NCBI RefSeq assembly: GCF_036017915.1 | Contig: NZ_CP107929.1 | Location: 2,170,001 to 2,234,000 of the forward strand | Origin: Micromonospora sp. NBC_00421 | Lineage (GTDB): Bacteria > Actinomycetota > Actinomycetes > Mycobacteriales > Micromonosporaceae | Direction: 5' to 3' | DNA length: 64,000 nucleotides | Part shown: positions 24,843 through 32,983 of the stretch, in pieces | Position numbering within the stretch: the first letter of the stretch is position 1 | Layout of the letters: each line of letters begins with the position of its first letter | The notes under the pieces: generated by a model | The model's database searches: none | What the model was told of the DNA's origin: nothing | What the model saw: the letters and a program-made list of their open reading frames with translations, nothing else | Program-made: the position numbers and the translations under genes

Positions 24843-25064
24843 GTGCCGGTGACCTTCCCCCGGATCACCGTCGACCCCGAGGTGATGGGCGGCGCACCCT
24901 GCGTGCGGCAGTCCCGGATCCCGGTGGCGACCCTGCTGGCGATGATGGCGGAGGGGATGTCGGTGACGGACATCCTCACCGATCTGCCCTTCCTCGACGA
25001 GGAGGATCTGGCGGAGGTGTTGAACTTCGCGGCCGACGCGGTGCGCGACCGGGCGGCCCGCTGA
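24843..25064 (+). CDS. DUF433-family small protein
   Basis: 73 residues. The core RITVDPEVMGGAPCVRQSRI, followed by PVATLLAMMAEGMS, is the DUF433 pattern of short helix-turn-helix-like proteins, some of which are VapB45-type antitoxins. No toxin partner follows, since the next gene is an Lrp regulator, so a toxin-antitoxin role is doubtful. It starts four bases after the acyl-CoA dehydrogenase stop and is probably cotranscribed. Confidence 0.75.
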   Translation: MPVTFPRITVDPEVMGGAPCVRQSRIPVATLLAMMAEGMSVTDILTDLPFLDEEDLAEVLNFAADAVRDRAAR

Positions 25065-25111
25065 GCGTCACACCGGGCGGGACACCGTCGCCAGGGGAGT
25101 GCGCCACCGGG

Positions 25112-25117
25112 TAGGTT
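25112..25117 (+). promoter_or_regulatory. -10 element for a leaderless Lrp-family gene
   Basis: TAGGTT is followed after six bases by GTG 25124 with no ribosome site, matching the leaderless pattern. Confidence 0.45.
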
Positions 25118-25123
25118 GCACGC

Positions 25124-25603
25124 GTGGAGGAGATCGACCGCGCCATCGTCGCCGCGCTGACCGCCGACGGCCGCCTGTCGTACACGGACCTGGCAGAGAA
25201 GGTCAGCCTGTCGGTCTCGGCCGTGCACCAGCGGGTCCGCCGGCTGGAACAGCGCGGCGTGATCAACGGGTACACCGCCAGGGTCTCCTTCGAGGCGCTG
25301 GATCTGCCGCTGACCGCGTTCGTGGCGATCCGACCGTTCGACCCGTCCCAGCCGGACGACGCGCCGGAGCGGCTGGCCCACCTGCCCGAGATCGACTCCT
25401 GTTATTCGGTGGCGGGGGAGGACTTCTACCTGCTCCTGGTGCGGGTGGCCGGTCCGGCCGACCTGGAACGGGTGCTCCAGGAGATCCGTACCGCGGCGAA
25501 CGTCACCACCCGCACGACTGTGGTGCTGTCCACCCCGTACGAGTCACGACCGCCGAAGATCCCGCTGGCGGCAATGCCACGGCGGTCCCGCGACAACGGC
25601 TGA
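25124..25603 (+). CDS. Lrp/AsnC-family transcriptional regulator
   Basis: 159 residues from GTG 25124. The N-terminal winged helix shows IDRAIVAALTADGRLSYTDL, then SVSAVHQRVRRLEQRGVINGY. The RAM effector domain follows (LPEIDSCYSVAGEDFYLLLV, then LEEI-type spacing with TRTTVVLSTPYESR). Lrp proteins respond to amino acids. It lies ~1.5 kb from the lysine aminomutase genes and could regulate them, but nothing in the sequence proves this. Confidence 0.9.
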   Translation: MEEIDRAIVAALTADGRLSYTDLAEKVSLSVSAVHQRVRRLEQRGVINGYTARVSFEALDLPLTAFVAIRPFDPSQPDDAPERLAHLPEIDSCYSVAGEDFYLLLVRVAGPADLERVLQEIRTAANVTTRTTVVLSTPYESRPPKIPLAAMPRRSRDNG

Positions 25604-25669
25604 GCCCGTCGTGCCGGCACGGCGGCCTCTCCGGTCGCGGTCGTGCCGGCAGACCGCCGGCTCACCGGC

Positions 25670-26236
25670 TCAGCCGCCGTTCCAGCGCAGGATCACCTGT
25701 CGACCGTGCTCGTGGCCGAGGACGGATACGGTGGCGGTGTCCAGCCGTAGCTTCCCGCCGCCGGACACCGGCAGACCGATCCAGCGGGCGCCGACCACCC
25801 GCAGGGTGTGCGCGTGGCCGACGAACGCCACGCTGCCGAGCTCCAGCAGCGGGACGACCCGGGCGAGTAGTCGGTCGACCCGTACGCCGAGCTGCGCGGG
25901 GGACTCTCCGCCGGGGCAACCGTCGGTCCAGATGGTCCAGTCCGGGCGTTCCTGCTGAATCTCCGCGGTGGTGCGTCCCTCGTACTCGCCGTAGTTCCAC
26001 TCGGCCAGGTCGTCGTCGACCTCGTCGACGGTGAGGCCGGCGAGCTGGGCGGTGTGCCGGGCCCGCCGGCGGGGGCTGGCGAGCACCCGGGCGAAGCGCT
26101 GGCCGGTGAGCACACCGGCCAGCGCCCGTGCCTGCCGCTCACCGTCCGCGGTCAGCTCCAGATCGGTGTACGAGGTGTGCCGGCGGCTGGCGCTCCAGCT
26201 GGTCTCGCCGTGTCGGACCAGGATGATCTCGCTCAT
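25670..26236 (-). CDS. Histidine phosphatase family protein
   Basis: 188 residues from ATG 26236. The phosphohistidine motif is IILVRHGETSWS; the second half shows ASPRRRARHTAQL, WNYGEYEGRTTAEI and VAFVGHAHTLRVVGARW, all expected for phosphoglycerate-mutase-like phosphatases. The substrate is unknown; many relatives dephosphorylate sugar phosphates or nucleotides. Confidence 0.9.
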   Translation of the reverse strand: MSEIILVRHGETSWSASRRHTSYTDLELTADGERQARALAGVLTGQRFARVLASPRRRARHTAQLAGLTVDEVDDDLAEWNYGEYEGRTTAEIQQERPDWTIWTDGCPGGESPAQLGVRVDRLLARVVPLLELGSVAFVGHAHTLRVVGARWIGLPVSGGGKLRLDTATVSVLGHEHGRQVILRWNGG

Positions 26237-26281
26237 CCCCCCAGTCAACCAGCCCTCGCCAGGACCGACCCGCCACCTGTT

Positions 26282-26380
26282 GTCCTAGGACGACCAGAGG
26301 ACTGTGCGCCCTACCACCCTGATCATGCGGGATACCCAACCGTCCTAGGACGCCCTACGGATGGTGCGCCAAGGCGCACC
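26282..26380. repeat. Paired GTCCTAGGAC palindromes and hairpin upstream of the CsbD-like gene
   Basis: The ten-base palindrome GTCCTAGGAC occurs at 26282-26291 and again exactly 60 bp later at 26342-26351. The following ~19 bases are also similar (23 of 29 overall). A perfect hairpin GGTGCGCC-AA-GGCGCACC (26363-26380) follows. CTAG is rare in such DNA, so the duplication looks functional, perhaps an operator pair. Confidence 0.5.
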
Positions 26381-26489
26381 CCCACCCCCGGCGCCTACGG
26401 CGCTGTTCGTTTCATGTCGAGCCGATCGGGGACGCCACCGATGAGCGGGGCACGCTGCCCCCGTGACCGCCTGAGCGACAGGAGGCGAC

Positions 26490-26702
26490 ATGAGCTTCAC
26501 CGACAAGGCGAAGAACAAGGCCCAGGAGTTGACCGGCGCGGCCAAGGAGCGGATCGGCGACGTCGCCAACGACGAGCGGATGCGGACCGAGGGCGCCACC
26601 GAGCGGAGCAGGGCCCGGGCCAAGCAGGCAAACGAGCACGTCAAGGACGCCGGACAGGACGTCAAGGACGCCGGACAGGACGTCAAGGACGCGCTGCGCT
26701 GA
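26490..26702 (+). CDS. CsbD-family general stress protein
   Basis: 70 residues from ATG 26490 after AGGAGG. The pattern MSFTDKAKNKAQELTGAAKERIGD is typical of CsbD, a small very hydrophilic protein induced in stress in many bacteria. The C-terminus carries a near-perfect repeat VKDAGQD-VKDAGQD-VKDA encoded by a 21-bp tandem repeat at 26640-26692. The protein is almost all charged helix. Function is unknown beyond stress association. Confidence 0.85.
   Translation: MSFTDKAKNKAQELTGAAKERIGDVANDERMRTEGATERSRARAKQANEHVKDAGQDVKDAGQDVKDALR
26640..26692 (+). repeat. 21-bp tandem repeat inside the CsbD-like gene
   Basis: Two identical 21-bp units (26640-26660 and 26661-26681) plus the first 11 bases of a third, encoding VKDAGQD each time. 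The unit keeps frame, so copy number could vary without breaking the gene. Confidence 0.85.
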
Positions 26703-26752
26703 GCGCTCCGTGCGACGGGTGGCCCCCTGGAAGCTCAGGGGACCACCCGCGT

Positions 26753-26758
26753 TAGCGT
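26753..26758 (+). promoter_or_regulatory. -10 element for a leaderless ynfA-like gene
   Basis: TAGCGT, six bases, then ATG 26765; no ribosome site in the short gap. Confidence 0.45.
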
Positions 26759-26764
26759 GCGGTC

Positions 26765-27100
26765 ATGCTGGTCGCCCGCTCCCTGGTGTTGTTCGTCCTG
26801 GCCGCGCTCGCCGAGATCGGCGGGGCGTGGCTGATCTGGCAGGGCTGGCGGGAGCACCGGGGGTTGTGGTGGATCGCCGGCGGGGTGGTCGCGCTCGGCG
26901 TGTACGGCTTCGTGGCGACGTTCCAGCCGGACGCCAACTTCGGCCGGATCCTCGCCGCGTACGGCGGGGTCTTCGTGGCGGGCTCGCTGACCTGGGGGGT
27001 GCTGGTGGACGGCTTCCGGCCGGACCGGTGGGACCTGACGGGTGCGGCGATCTGTCTGCTCGGCGTCGCGGTGATCATGTACGCCCCGCGCGGGGCGTGA
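26765..27100 (+). CDS. YnfA/UPF0060-family membrane protein
   Basis: 111 residues with four predicted helices ([77 protein letters not shown]). This is the YnfA family, small multidrug-resistance-like transporters. The motif [13 protein letters not shown] is family-typical. It lies alone and ends at a shared bidirectional terminator with kamA. Confidence 0.9.
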   Translation: MLVARSLVLFVLAALAEIGGAWLIWQGWREHRGLWWIAGGVVALGVYGFVATFQPDANFGRILAAYGGVFVAGSLTWGVLVDGFRPDRWDLTGAAICLLGVAVIMYAPRGA

Positions 27101-27103
27101 CCC

Positions 27104-27147
27104 CGTGCGCCGCCCCCGGACCGGTCGGGTCGCGGGGGCGGCGCACG
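27104..27147. terminator. Bidirectional terminator between ynfA-like and kamA-like genes
   Basis: A perfect 15-pair stem: 27104-27118 with 27133-27147, loop of 14 bases, centred between two convergent stops. Confidence 0.75.
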
Positions 27148-27154
27148 AGGTGTT

Positions 27155-28561
27155 TCAGTCGTCGCGGTGCGCGGCCCACCACCGCTGGCCGGCGTCGGGC
27201 AGCGTGTCGATCGGGTCGTAGTAGGCGTAGCGCTTGTCGAGCACCTCCAGGTCGGCCGACTCGATGGAGGTGCGGTAGTTCTTGGTCCAGTAGGAGATGC
27301 CGCGTTCGCGGTCGTACTCGGTGAGCATGTGCACCCAGCGTTTGCCGACGAAGGGGACGTCGCAGACGATCCGGGGGGTGGCGTAGCCGGGCAGGTAGCC
27401 CATGATGTCGTGCTGGAGCTGCTGGGCGTGCCAGACCGGGACCCGCCAGTGTTCGGCGTTGGGGATCATGTCGCACATGTAGAAGTAGTAGGGCAGGATG
27501 CCGGCTTCGCCCTGCAGGGCGAAGCAGAGGTCGAGCAGGTCGGGGGCGGTGGCGTTGACGCCGCGCATGAGTACACCCTGGTTGCGGACGTCACGGACGC
27601 CCACGTCGAGGGCGGTCTGGGTGGCCCTGGCGACCAGCGGGGTGATCGACTGGGCGTGGTTGACGTGGGTGTGGATGGCCAGGTTGACGCCGCGTCGGGC
27701 GGCGGTGCGGGCGACCCGTTCCAGGCCCTCGACGACGTCGTTCTGGAGCCAGTGCTGGGGCAGGCCCATCAGGGCCTTGGTGGCGAGCCGGATGTCGCGG
27801 ACGGTTTCCAGTTCGAGCAGCCGCATGAGGTACGACTCAAGGTTGCGCCAGGGGACGTTGGCCACGTCACCGCCGGAGACGACCACGTCGCGGACGCCGG
27901 GGTGGGCCTTGAGGTAGCCGATGTGGGCGTCGTAGCGGTCGACGGGCTTGAGGGTGAGCTTGAGTTTGTCGACGGCGGGGGTGGAGTTGCCGACCAGGTC
28001 CATCCGGGTGCAGTGCCCGCAGTACTGGGGGCAGGTGGAGAGCAGTTCGGCGAGGACCTTGGTGGGGTAGCGGTGGGTGAGGCCCTCGGCGACCCACATG
28101 TCGTGTTCGTGGAGCGAGTCTCGGCTGGCGTAGGGGTGTGACGGCCAGTCGGTGCGCCGGTCGGCGGCGACGGGGATCATGTAGCGCCGGATGGGGTCGG
28201 CGCGGAACGCGTCGGTGGTCATCGGGGCGAACGGCACCATCGTGTTGATCATCTGGGGTGGCACCAGCATCGACATGGTGGCCAGGGCCTGCTGGTCGGC
28301 GGCCAGGTCGGTGTAGAAGGTCTCGTCGACGGTGTCGCCGAGGACGGCGCGTAGCTGCTTGATGTTCTTGACGCAGTTGACGCGTTGCCACTGGGCGCTC
28401 TCCCACTGCTCGCGGGTGACGTGACGCCAGCCGGGGAAGCGGGTCCAGTCGGGTTCGACCAGGGGGCTGCGGCGGTATTCGTAGGGCTGCCCTGCGGTCG
28501 GTACGGCGACCGGGGCGGGGCGGGGCCCAGGGATGGTCTCCATCGGTTGGGTCTGGGTCAC
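27155..28561 (-). CDS. kamA: Lysine 2,3-aminomutase family radical SAM protein
   Basis: 468 residues. The cluster motif is C-X3-C-X2-C in LLSTCPQYCGHCTRMDLVG. Other family landmarks are VVVSGGDVANVPWRNLESYL, NLAIHTHVNHAQSITPLV, NQGVLMRGVNATAPDLLDL and YYFYMCDMIPNAEHWRVPV. Such enzymes use PLP and SAM to move an amino group in lysine or a related amino acid, giving beta-lysine. It faces away from the kdd operon across a shared control region, so it probably supplies beta-lysine to the 5,6-aminomutase. The ~80-residue N-terminal region before the cluster is normal for the KamA group. Confidence 0.9.
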   Translation of the reverse strand: MTQTQPMETIPGPRPAPVAVPTAGQPYEYRRSPLVEPDWTRFPGWRHVTREQWESAQWQRVNCVKNIKQLRAVLGDTVDETFYTDLAADQQALATMSMLVPPQMINTMVPFAPMTTDAFRADPIRRYMIPVAADRRTDWPSHPYASRDSLHEHDMWVAEGLTHRYPTKVLAELLSTCPQYCGHCTRMDLVGNSTPAVDKLKLTLKPVDRYDAHIGYLKAHPGVRDVVVSGGDVANVPWRNLESYLMRLLELETVRDIRLATKALMGLPQHWLQNDVVEGLERVARTAARRGVNLAIHTHVNHAQSITPLVARATQTALDVGVRDVRNQGVLMRGVNATAPDLLDLCFALQGEAGILPYYFYMCDMIPNAEHWRVPVWHAQQLQHDIMGYLPGYATPRIVCDVPFVGKRWVHMLTEYDRERGISYWTKNYRTSIESADLEVLDKRYAYYDPIDTLPDAGQRWWAAHRDD

Positions 28562-28726
28562 GGCCCCTCCTCGTGGCGCCTGGCCGGGGTGACCGGCGTG
28601 CTGGTGTGATGATCGGTAGTTCCGAAGGCTACTGGAAAATATCCGGCGGAGAAATTAGTCTGCCGTAAGTTTTCCCGCGATGCGAGTCCTGGCCGGGGCT
28701 TCGCGCGGTGGAGAGGGGAGGTTGGT
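28562..28726. promoter_or_regulatory. Divergent kamA/kdd control region with 46-bp dyad
   Basis: This 165-bp gap has an unusually AT-rich core. A 46-bp imperfect dyad (28633-28678, centre at 28655/28656) has outer arms GGAAAA/TTTTCC and inner arms CGGC-GA/TC-GCCG, with 16 of 23 positions matching. It sits where one bound protein could control both operons. Confidence 0.55.
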
Positions 28727-29788
28727 GTGACGTCACCGGTAGGCCTGCACCGTGTCGTGGAACCGGCGGGGGTGCTGCCGCAGGCGGCTTGGCGGTTGGA
28801 CGCCGACCCCCGGATCGCCGTGAACGAGGTGCGGATCCGGGTGGAGCGGCTGAATCTCGACGCGGCGAGTTTCCGGCAGTTGGCGCAGAAGCACGGCGGG
28901 GACGGGGAGAAGGTCCGCGCCGAGGTGCTGGAGATCGTGTCGGCCCGGGGCAAGATGCAGAATCCGGTGACCGGGTCGGGTGGGATGTTGATCGGCACCG
29001 TGGAGGAGGCCGGCCGCCGGTCGCCGCTGGGGTTGACCGTGGGTGACCGGGTGGCGACGCTCGTGTCGTTGACGTTGACGCCGTTGACAATCCTCGACGG
29101 GTTGGCCCGTTGGGACGGGCGCAGCGAGCAGGTGCCGTGTGACGGGTACGCGATCCTGTTCGCCCGGTCCATCGCGGCGGTGCTGCCGGCGGATCTGCAT
29201 CCCGAGTTGGCGTTGGCGGTGCTGGACGTGTGCGGGGCACCGGCGTTGACGGCGCGGGTGGTCGGTGACGTGGTGGCGCGGCGGGAGCGGGCCGGTGACC
29301 CGTCGACGGTGACGGTGGCGGTGATCGGTGGGGCCGGTAAGAGCGGGTCGTTGTCGTTGGTGGCGGCGCGGCGGGCGGGTGCTGGTCGTACCGTCGGGGT
29401 GGTGCCGGTGGCGGCGGAGCGGGACGCGTTGATGGGGGCCGGGGTGGCGTCGGTGGTGGCGTTGGCCGATGCCCGGGATCCGGTGACGTTGTCGTCGGCG
29501 GTGACGACGGCGTTGGGTGGGCCGGCGGATGTGACGGTGGTCTGCGTGGACGTGCCGGGGTGTGAGCATGGTGCGGTGTTGGCCACGGCGGACGGTGGCA
29601 CGGTGATCTTCTTCTCGATGGCGACGAGTTTCGCGGCGGCGGCGTTGGGTGCGGAGGGCCTGGCGGCGGATGTGACGATGCTGGTGGGCAACGGCTTCGT
29701 GCCGGGGCACGCGGAGTTGGCGTTGGGGTTGGTGCGGTCGGAGCCGGGGGTACGTGGTCTCTTCGAGTCCCGGTTGGCGGCAGACTGA
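28727..29788 (+). CDS. kdd: L-erythro-3,5-diaminohexanoate dehydrogenase
   Basis: 353 residues from GTG 28727. The N-terminal half matches diaminohexanoate dehydrogenase (LNLDAASFRQLAQKHGGDG, then ARGKMQNPVTGSGGMLIGTV). The NAD-binding fold is at VTVAVIGGAGKSGSLSLVAA. The enzyme oxidises 3,5-diaminohexanoate from beta-lysine to 3-oxo-5-aminohexanoate in lysine degradation. It opens the operon with amidohydrolase, kamD, kamE, kal and a mutL-type gene. Codons are strongly G-ending (TTG, GTG, GCG), unlike genes at 40-58 kb. Confidence 0.92.
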   Translation: MTSPVGLHRVVEPAGVLPQAAWRLDADPRIAVNEVRIRVERLNLDAASFRQLAQKHGGDGEKVRAEVLEIVSARGKMQNPVTGSGGMLIGTVEEAGRRSPLGLTVGDRVATLVSLTLTPLTILDGLARWDGRSEQVPCDGYAILFARSIAAVLPADLHPELALAVLDVCGAPALTARVVGDVVARRERAGDPSTVTVAVIGGAGKSGSLSLVAARRAGAGRTVGVVPVAAERDALMGAGVASVVALADARDPVTLSSAVTTALGGPADVTVVCVDVPGCEHGAVLATADGGTVIFFSMATSFAAAALGAEGLAADVTMLVGNGFVPGHAELALGLVRSEPGVRGLFESRLAAD

Positions 29789-29793
29789 GTGCC

Positions 29794-31359
29794 ATGACGA
29801 ACCCCTCGACGTTGTACCGCTGTGGAGTGCTGCACTGTCCGGCGGAGCCGAGCGCGACGGCGCTGTTGGTGCGGGACGGGCGGATCGCTTGGTTGGGTGT
29901 GGACGCGGATGCGCCGGCTGCCGATCGGGTGGTGGAGTTGGACGGGGCGTTGGTGACGCCGGCGTTCGTGGACGCGCACGTGCATGCCACGGACACCGGG
30001 TTGGTGTTGTCGGGCCTGGATCTGTCGTCGGTGCGGTCGGCGGGGGAGTTGCTGGGGGCGGTGTCGGCGTTCGCGGCCGGTCTGCCGGGTGACGCGGTGG
30101 TGTTGGGACACGGTTGGGACGAGTCGGCGTGGGTGGATCCGCGGTTGCCGGGGGCGGTGGAGTTGGACCGGGCGGCGGGTGGCCGGCGGGTGTACCTGTC
30201 GCAGGCGTCGATCCATTCGGCGTTGGTGTCGCAGGCGTTGCTGGCGGCGTGTCCGGAGGCGGCGGGGGTGCCGGGTTTCGACGTGTCGGGGTGGTTGCGG
30301 CGGGACGCGCACCATGTGGTGCGGGCGGCGGCGCAGGGTTCGGTGGGTCGGGCGCAGCGGGTGGCGGCGCAGCGGGTGGCGTTGGCGCATGCGGCGTCGT
30401 TGGGGATCGCGGCGGTGCACGAGTGTGGTGGTCCGCAGATTTCCGACGAGGAGGACTTCACCGGGTTGTTGGCGTTGTCGGGTGCGGGGTTGCCGGAGGT
30501 GTACGGCTATTGGGGTGAGTTGTCGGGGGCGGCGCGGGCCCGGGAGTTGGGTGCGGTGGGTGCGGGTGGTGATCTGTTCGCGGACGGGGCGTTGGGGTCG
30601 CGGACGGCGCACGTGTCGCGGGATTACCTCGACGGTGAGGGTTGCGGGCACGGTTATCTGAGTGCGGACCAGGTGCGTGACCATCTGGTGGATTGTGCGG
30701 CGCACAGGATGCAGGGTGGGTTCCATGCGATCGGTGACGCGGCGATCTCGACGGTGTTGGAGGGGTTCGCGGCGGCGGCGGCCGTGTTGGGCACGGATCG
30801 GGTGCGGGCGGCCCGGCACCGGGTGGAGCACGCGGAGATCATGAGTAAGCGGTTGATCGCGGGTTTCGTGGAGTACGGGGTGGTGGCGAGCATGCAGCCG
30901 GCGTTCGACCGGTTGTGGGGTGGTGCGGGTCGGATGTACGAGTCGCGGCTGGGTCTGGCCCGGTCGCTGGAGTCGAATCCGATGGGGGCGATGCACGGTG
31001 TGGGGGTGGCGTTGGCGTTCGGGTCGGATTCGCCGGTGACGCCGTTGGACCCGTGGGGTTCGGTGCGGGCGGCGGCGGCGCATCACAGTGCGGCGCAGCG
31101 GATGAGTGTGCGGGCGGCGTTCGCGGCGCACACCCGGGGTGGGTGGCGGGCGGTGCACCTGGACAACGAGGGTTTGATCGCCAAGGGTGCGCCGGCGACG
31201 TTCGCGGTGTGGGACACCCCCGTGGGGGTGGAGCGGGGTCTGCCGGTGTTGCAGGCCGAGGATCCGGAGGTGCGGGGCCCGGCGGATCCGACGCCGCTGC
31301 CGGTGTGCCGGGCGACGGTGTTGCGCGGTGAGGTCATCTACGAGGAAGGCGTTTCGTGA
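29794..31359 (+). CDS. YtcJ-like metal-dependent amidohydrolase in the lysine operon
   Basis: 521 residues from ATG 29794, five bases after kdd. HxH metal motif in PAFVDAHVHATDTG; later ligands in HAIGDAAISTVLEGF, RHRVEHAEIMSKR and FGSDSPVTPLDPWGSV. This is the YtcJ/exoenzyme-regulatory-like amidohydrolase family acting on amides or cyclic amides. Its place inside a lysine aminomutase operon is odd: no such step is in the known pathway. It may hydrolyse a lactam or N-acyl form of a lysine-derived intermediate, but that is a guess. Confidence 0.88.
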   Translation: MTNPSTLYRCGVLHCPAEPSATALLVRDGRIAWLGVDADAPAADRVVELDGALVTPAFVDAHVHATDTGLVLSGLDLSSVRSAGELLGAVSAFAAGLPGDAVVLGHGWDESAWVDPRLPGAVELDRAAGGRRVYLSQASIHSALVSQALLAACPEAAGVPGFDVSGWLRRDAHHVVRAAAQGSVGRAQRVAAQRVALAHAASLGIAAVHECGGPQISDEEDFTGLLALSGAGLPEVYGYWGELSGAARARELGAVGAGGDLFADGALGSRTAHVSRDYLDGEGCGHGYLSADQVRDHLVDCAAHRMQGGFHAIGDAAISTVLEGFAAAAAVLGTDRVRAARHRVEHAEIMSKRLIAGFVEYGVVASMQPAFDRLWGGAGRMYESRLGLARSLESNPMGAMHGVGVALAFGSDSPVTPLDPWGSVRAAAAHHSAAQRMSVRAAFAAHTRGGWRAVHLDNEGLIAKGAPATFAVWDTPVGVERGLPVLQAEDPEVRGPADPTPLPVCRATVLRGEVIYEEGVS

Positions 31360-31423
31360 GCGAGGGGATCATCGGCACGGGGTGGCGCTGTCGCGGCGTC
31401 GCCGGGCGGAGCGAGGTGTTGTC

Positions 31424-32983
31424 GTGACGGGGAAGCTTGACCTGGATCCGGTGTTGGTGGCGCGGGCGCGGGATTTGGCGCGTCGGGCGGGCCGGCCGGT
31501 GGTGGAGCTGGCGCGTAGCCACACCACGGTGTCGGTGGAGCGGGCGGTGTTGCGGTTGGCCGGGGTGTCGGGTGCGGATCCGGATGGGATTCCGTGGGTG
31601 AACCGGTTGGTGGATGCGGTGGTGGCGGATGTGGGTCTGGGGCACGGGGTGGCGTTGCCGGTGTTCGACGCGCTCGCGCGGGAGGGTGTGCCGGATGTGA
31701 CGTTGCTGGCGCAGAAGGCGGCGGCCGGGTCGGTGCGGTTCGAGGTGCCGTCGGGTCCTGCGGTGACGGTGGCGCGGCGGGCGGCGCGCAGGGCGGTGGG
31801 GGCGGGGATTCGGCAGGTGGATCGGCGTCGCGCGGAGCGGGACCGGTTGGTGCGGCGGTACGGGGATCCGCGGCAGCGGCCGTGGATCTATCTGATTGTG
31901 GCCACGGGTGACATCTATGAGGACATTCCGCAGGCGCAGGCGGCGGCGCGGGCGGGTGCGGATGTGATCGCGGTGATCCGGTCGACGGGGCAGTCGTTGT
32001 TGGATTATGTGCCGGAGGGGGCGACCCGTGAGGGGTTCGCGGGCACGTATGCGACGCAGGAGAATTTCCGGTTGATGCGGGCGGCGTTGGATGAGACGTC
32101 GCGGGAGTTGGGCCGGTATGTGCGGTTGACGAATTACGCGTCGGGGTTGTGTATGCCGGAGATGGCGACGCTGGCGGGCCTGGAGCGGCTGGACATGATG
32201 CTCAACGATTCGATGTACGGGATTTTGTTCCGGGACATCAATCCGATCCGCACGTTTGTGGATCAGCGGTTTTCGCGGCAGGTGCACGCGCGGGCGGGGA
32301 TCATCATCAACACCGGTGAGGACAACTATCTGACCACGGCGGATGCGGTGGACGAGGCGCACACCGTGACGGTGTCGCAGTTGCTCAACGAGTTCTTCGC
32401 GCATGAGGCGGGGTTGGCGGACTGGCAGCTGGGGTTGGGGCACGCGTTCGAGATCAATCCGGAGGTGCCGGAGTCGTTCCGGTTGGAGTTGGCGCATGCG
32501 TTGTTGGCGCGGGAGTTGTTTCCGGATGCGCCGTTGAAGTGGATGCCGCCGACGAAGCACATGACGGGGGATGTGTTCCGGGGGAATCTGCTGGATGGGT
32601 TCTTCAATCTGGTGGGGGCGATGACGGGGCAGGGGATTCTGTTGGTGGGGATGATGACGGAGGCGGTGGTGACGCCGTGGTTGTCAGATCGGGACATCGC
32701 CCTGCAGAACGTGCGGTACGTGTTGGGTGCGGCGGGTGGGTTGCACGAGGATTTCGTGCCGGCACCGGGTGGGTTCATCCAGCAGCGGGCGAACCGGGTG
32801 CTGGGTGAGGCGGTGGAGTTGTTGGAGCGGATCGGTGAGCAGTCGTTGTTGACGGCGATCGCGGAGGGCACGTTCGGGATCATGAAGCGGCCGGCGGATC
32901 GGGGTAAGGGTCTGGCGGGGGTGGCGCGGCATGAGGCGGGCTACTTCAACCCGGCGACGGAGATCCTGGAGCAGCCGGCATGA
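31424..32983 (+). CDS. kamD: Lysine 5,6-aminomutase, alpha subunit
   Basis: 519 residues from GTG 31424; the longer frame from 31187 runs inside the previous gene. The protein is full-length for KamD: PLP/B12 barrel motifs DIYEDIPQAQAAARAGADVI, GTYATQENFRLMRAALDETS, MLNDSMYGILFRDINPIRT and KWMPPTKHMTGDVFRGNLLDG. With KamE it moves the terminal amino group of beta-lysine (or lysine), using adenosylcobalamin and PLP. It overlaps kamE by ATGA. Spacing to the amidohydrolase is 64 bp, filled by a G-rich repeat-like stretch. Confidence 0.93.
   Translation: MTGKLDLDPVLVARARDLARRAGRPVVELARSHTTVSVERAVLRLAGVSGADPDGIPWVNRLVDAVVADVGLGHGVALPVFDALAREGVPDVTLLAQKAAAGSVRFEVPSGPAVTVARRAARRAVGAGIRQVDRRRAERDRLVRRYGDPRQRPWIYLIVATGDIYEDIPQAQAAARAGADVIAVIRSTGQSLLDYVPEGATREGFAGTYATQENFRLMRAALDETSRELGRYVRLTNYASGLCMPEMATLAGLERLDMMLNDSMYGILFRDINPIRTFVDQRFSRQVHARAGIIINTGEDNYLTTADAVDEAHTVTVSQLLNEFFAHEAGLADWQLGLGHAFEINPEVPESFRLELAHALLARELFPDAPLKWMPPTKHMTGDVFRGNLLDGFFNLVGAMTGQGILLVGMMTEAVVTPWLSDRDIALQNVRYVLGAAGGLHEDFVPAPGGFIQQRANRVLGEAVELLERIGEQSLLTAIAEGTFGIMKRPADRGKGLAGVARHEAGYFNPATEILEQPA

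Noticed and set aside
24843..25603. Toxin-antitoxin pair from the DUF433 gene
   Set aside because: The following gene is a clear Lrp regulator, not a PIN-type toxin.
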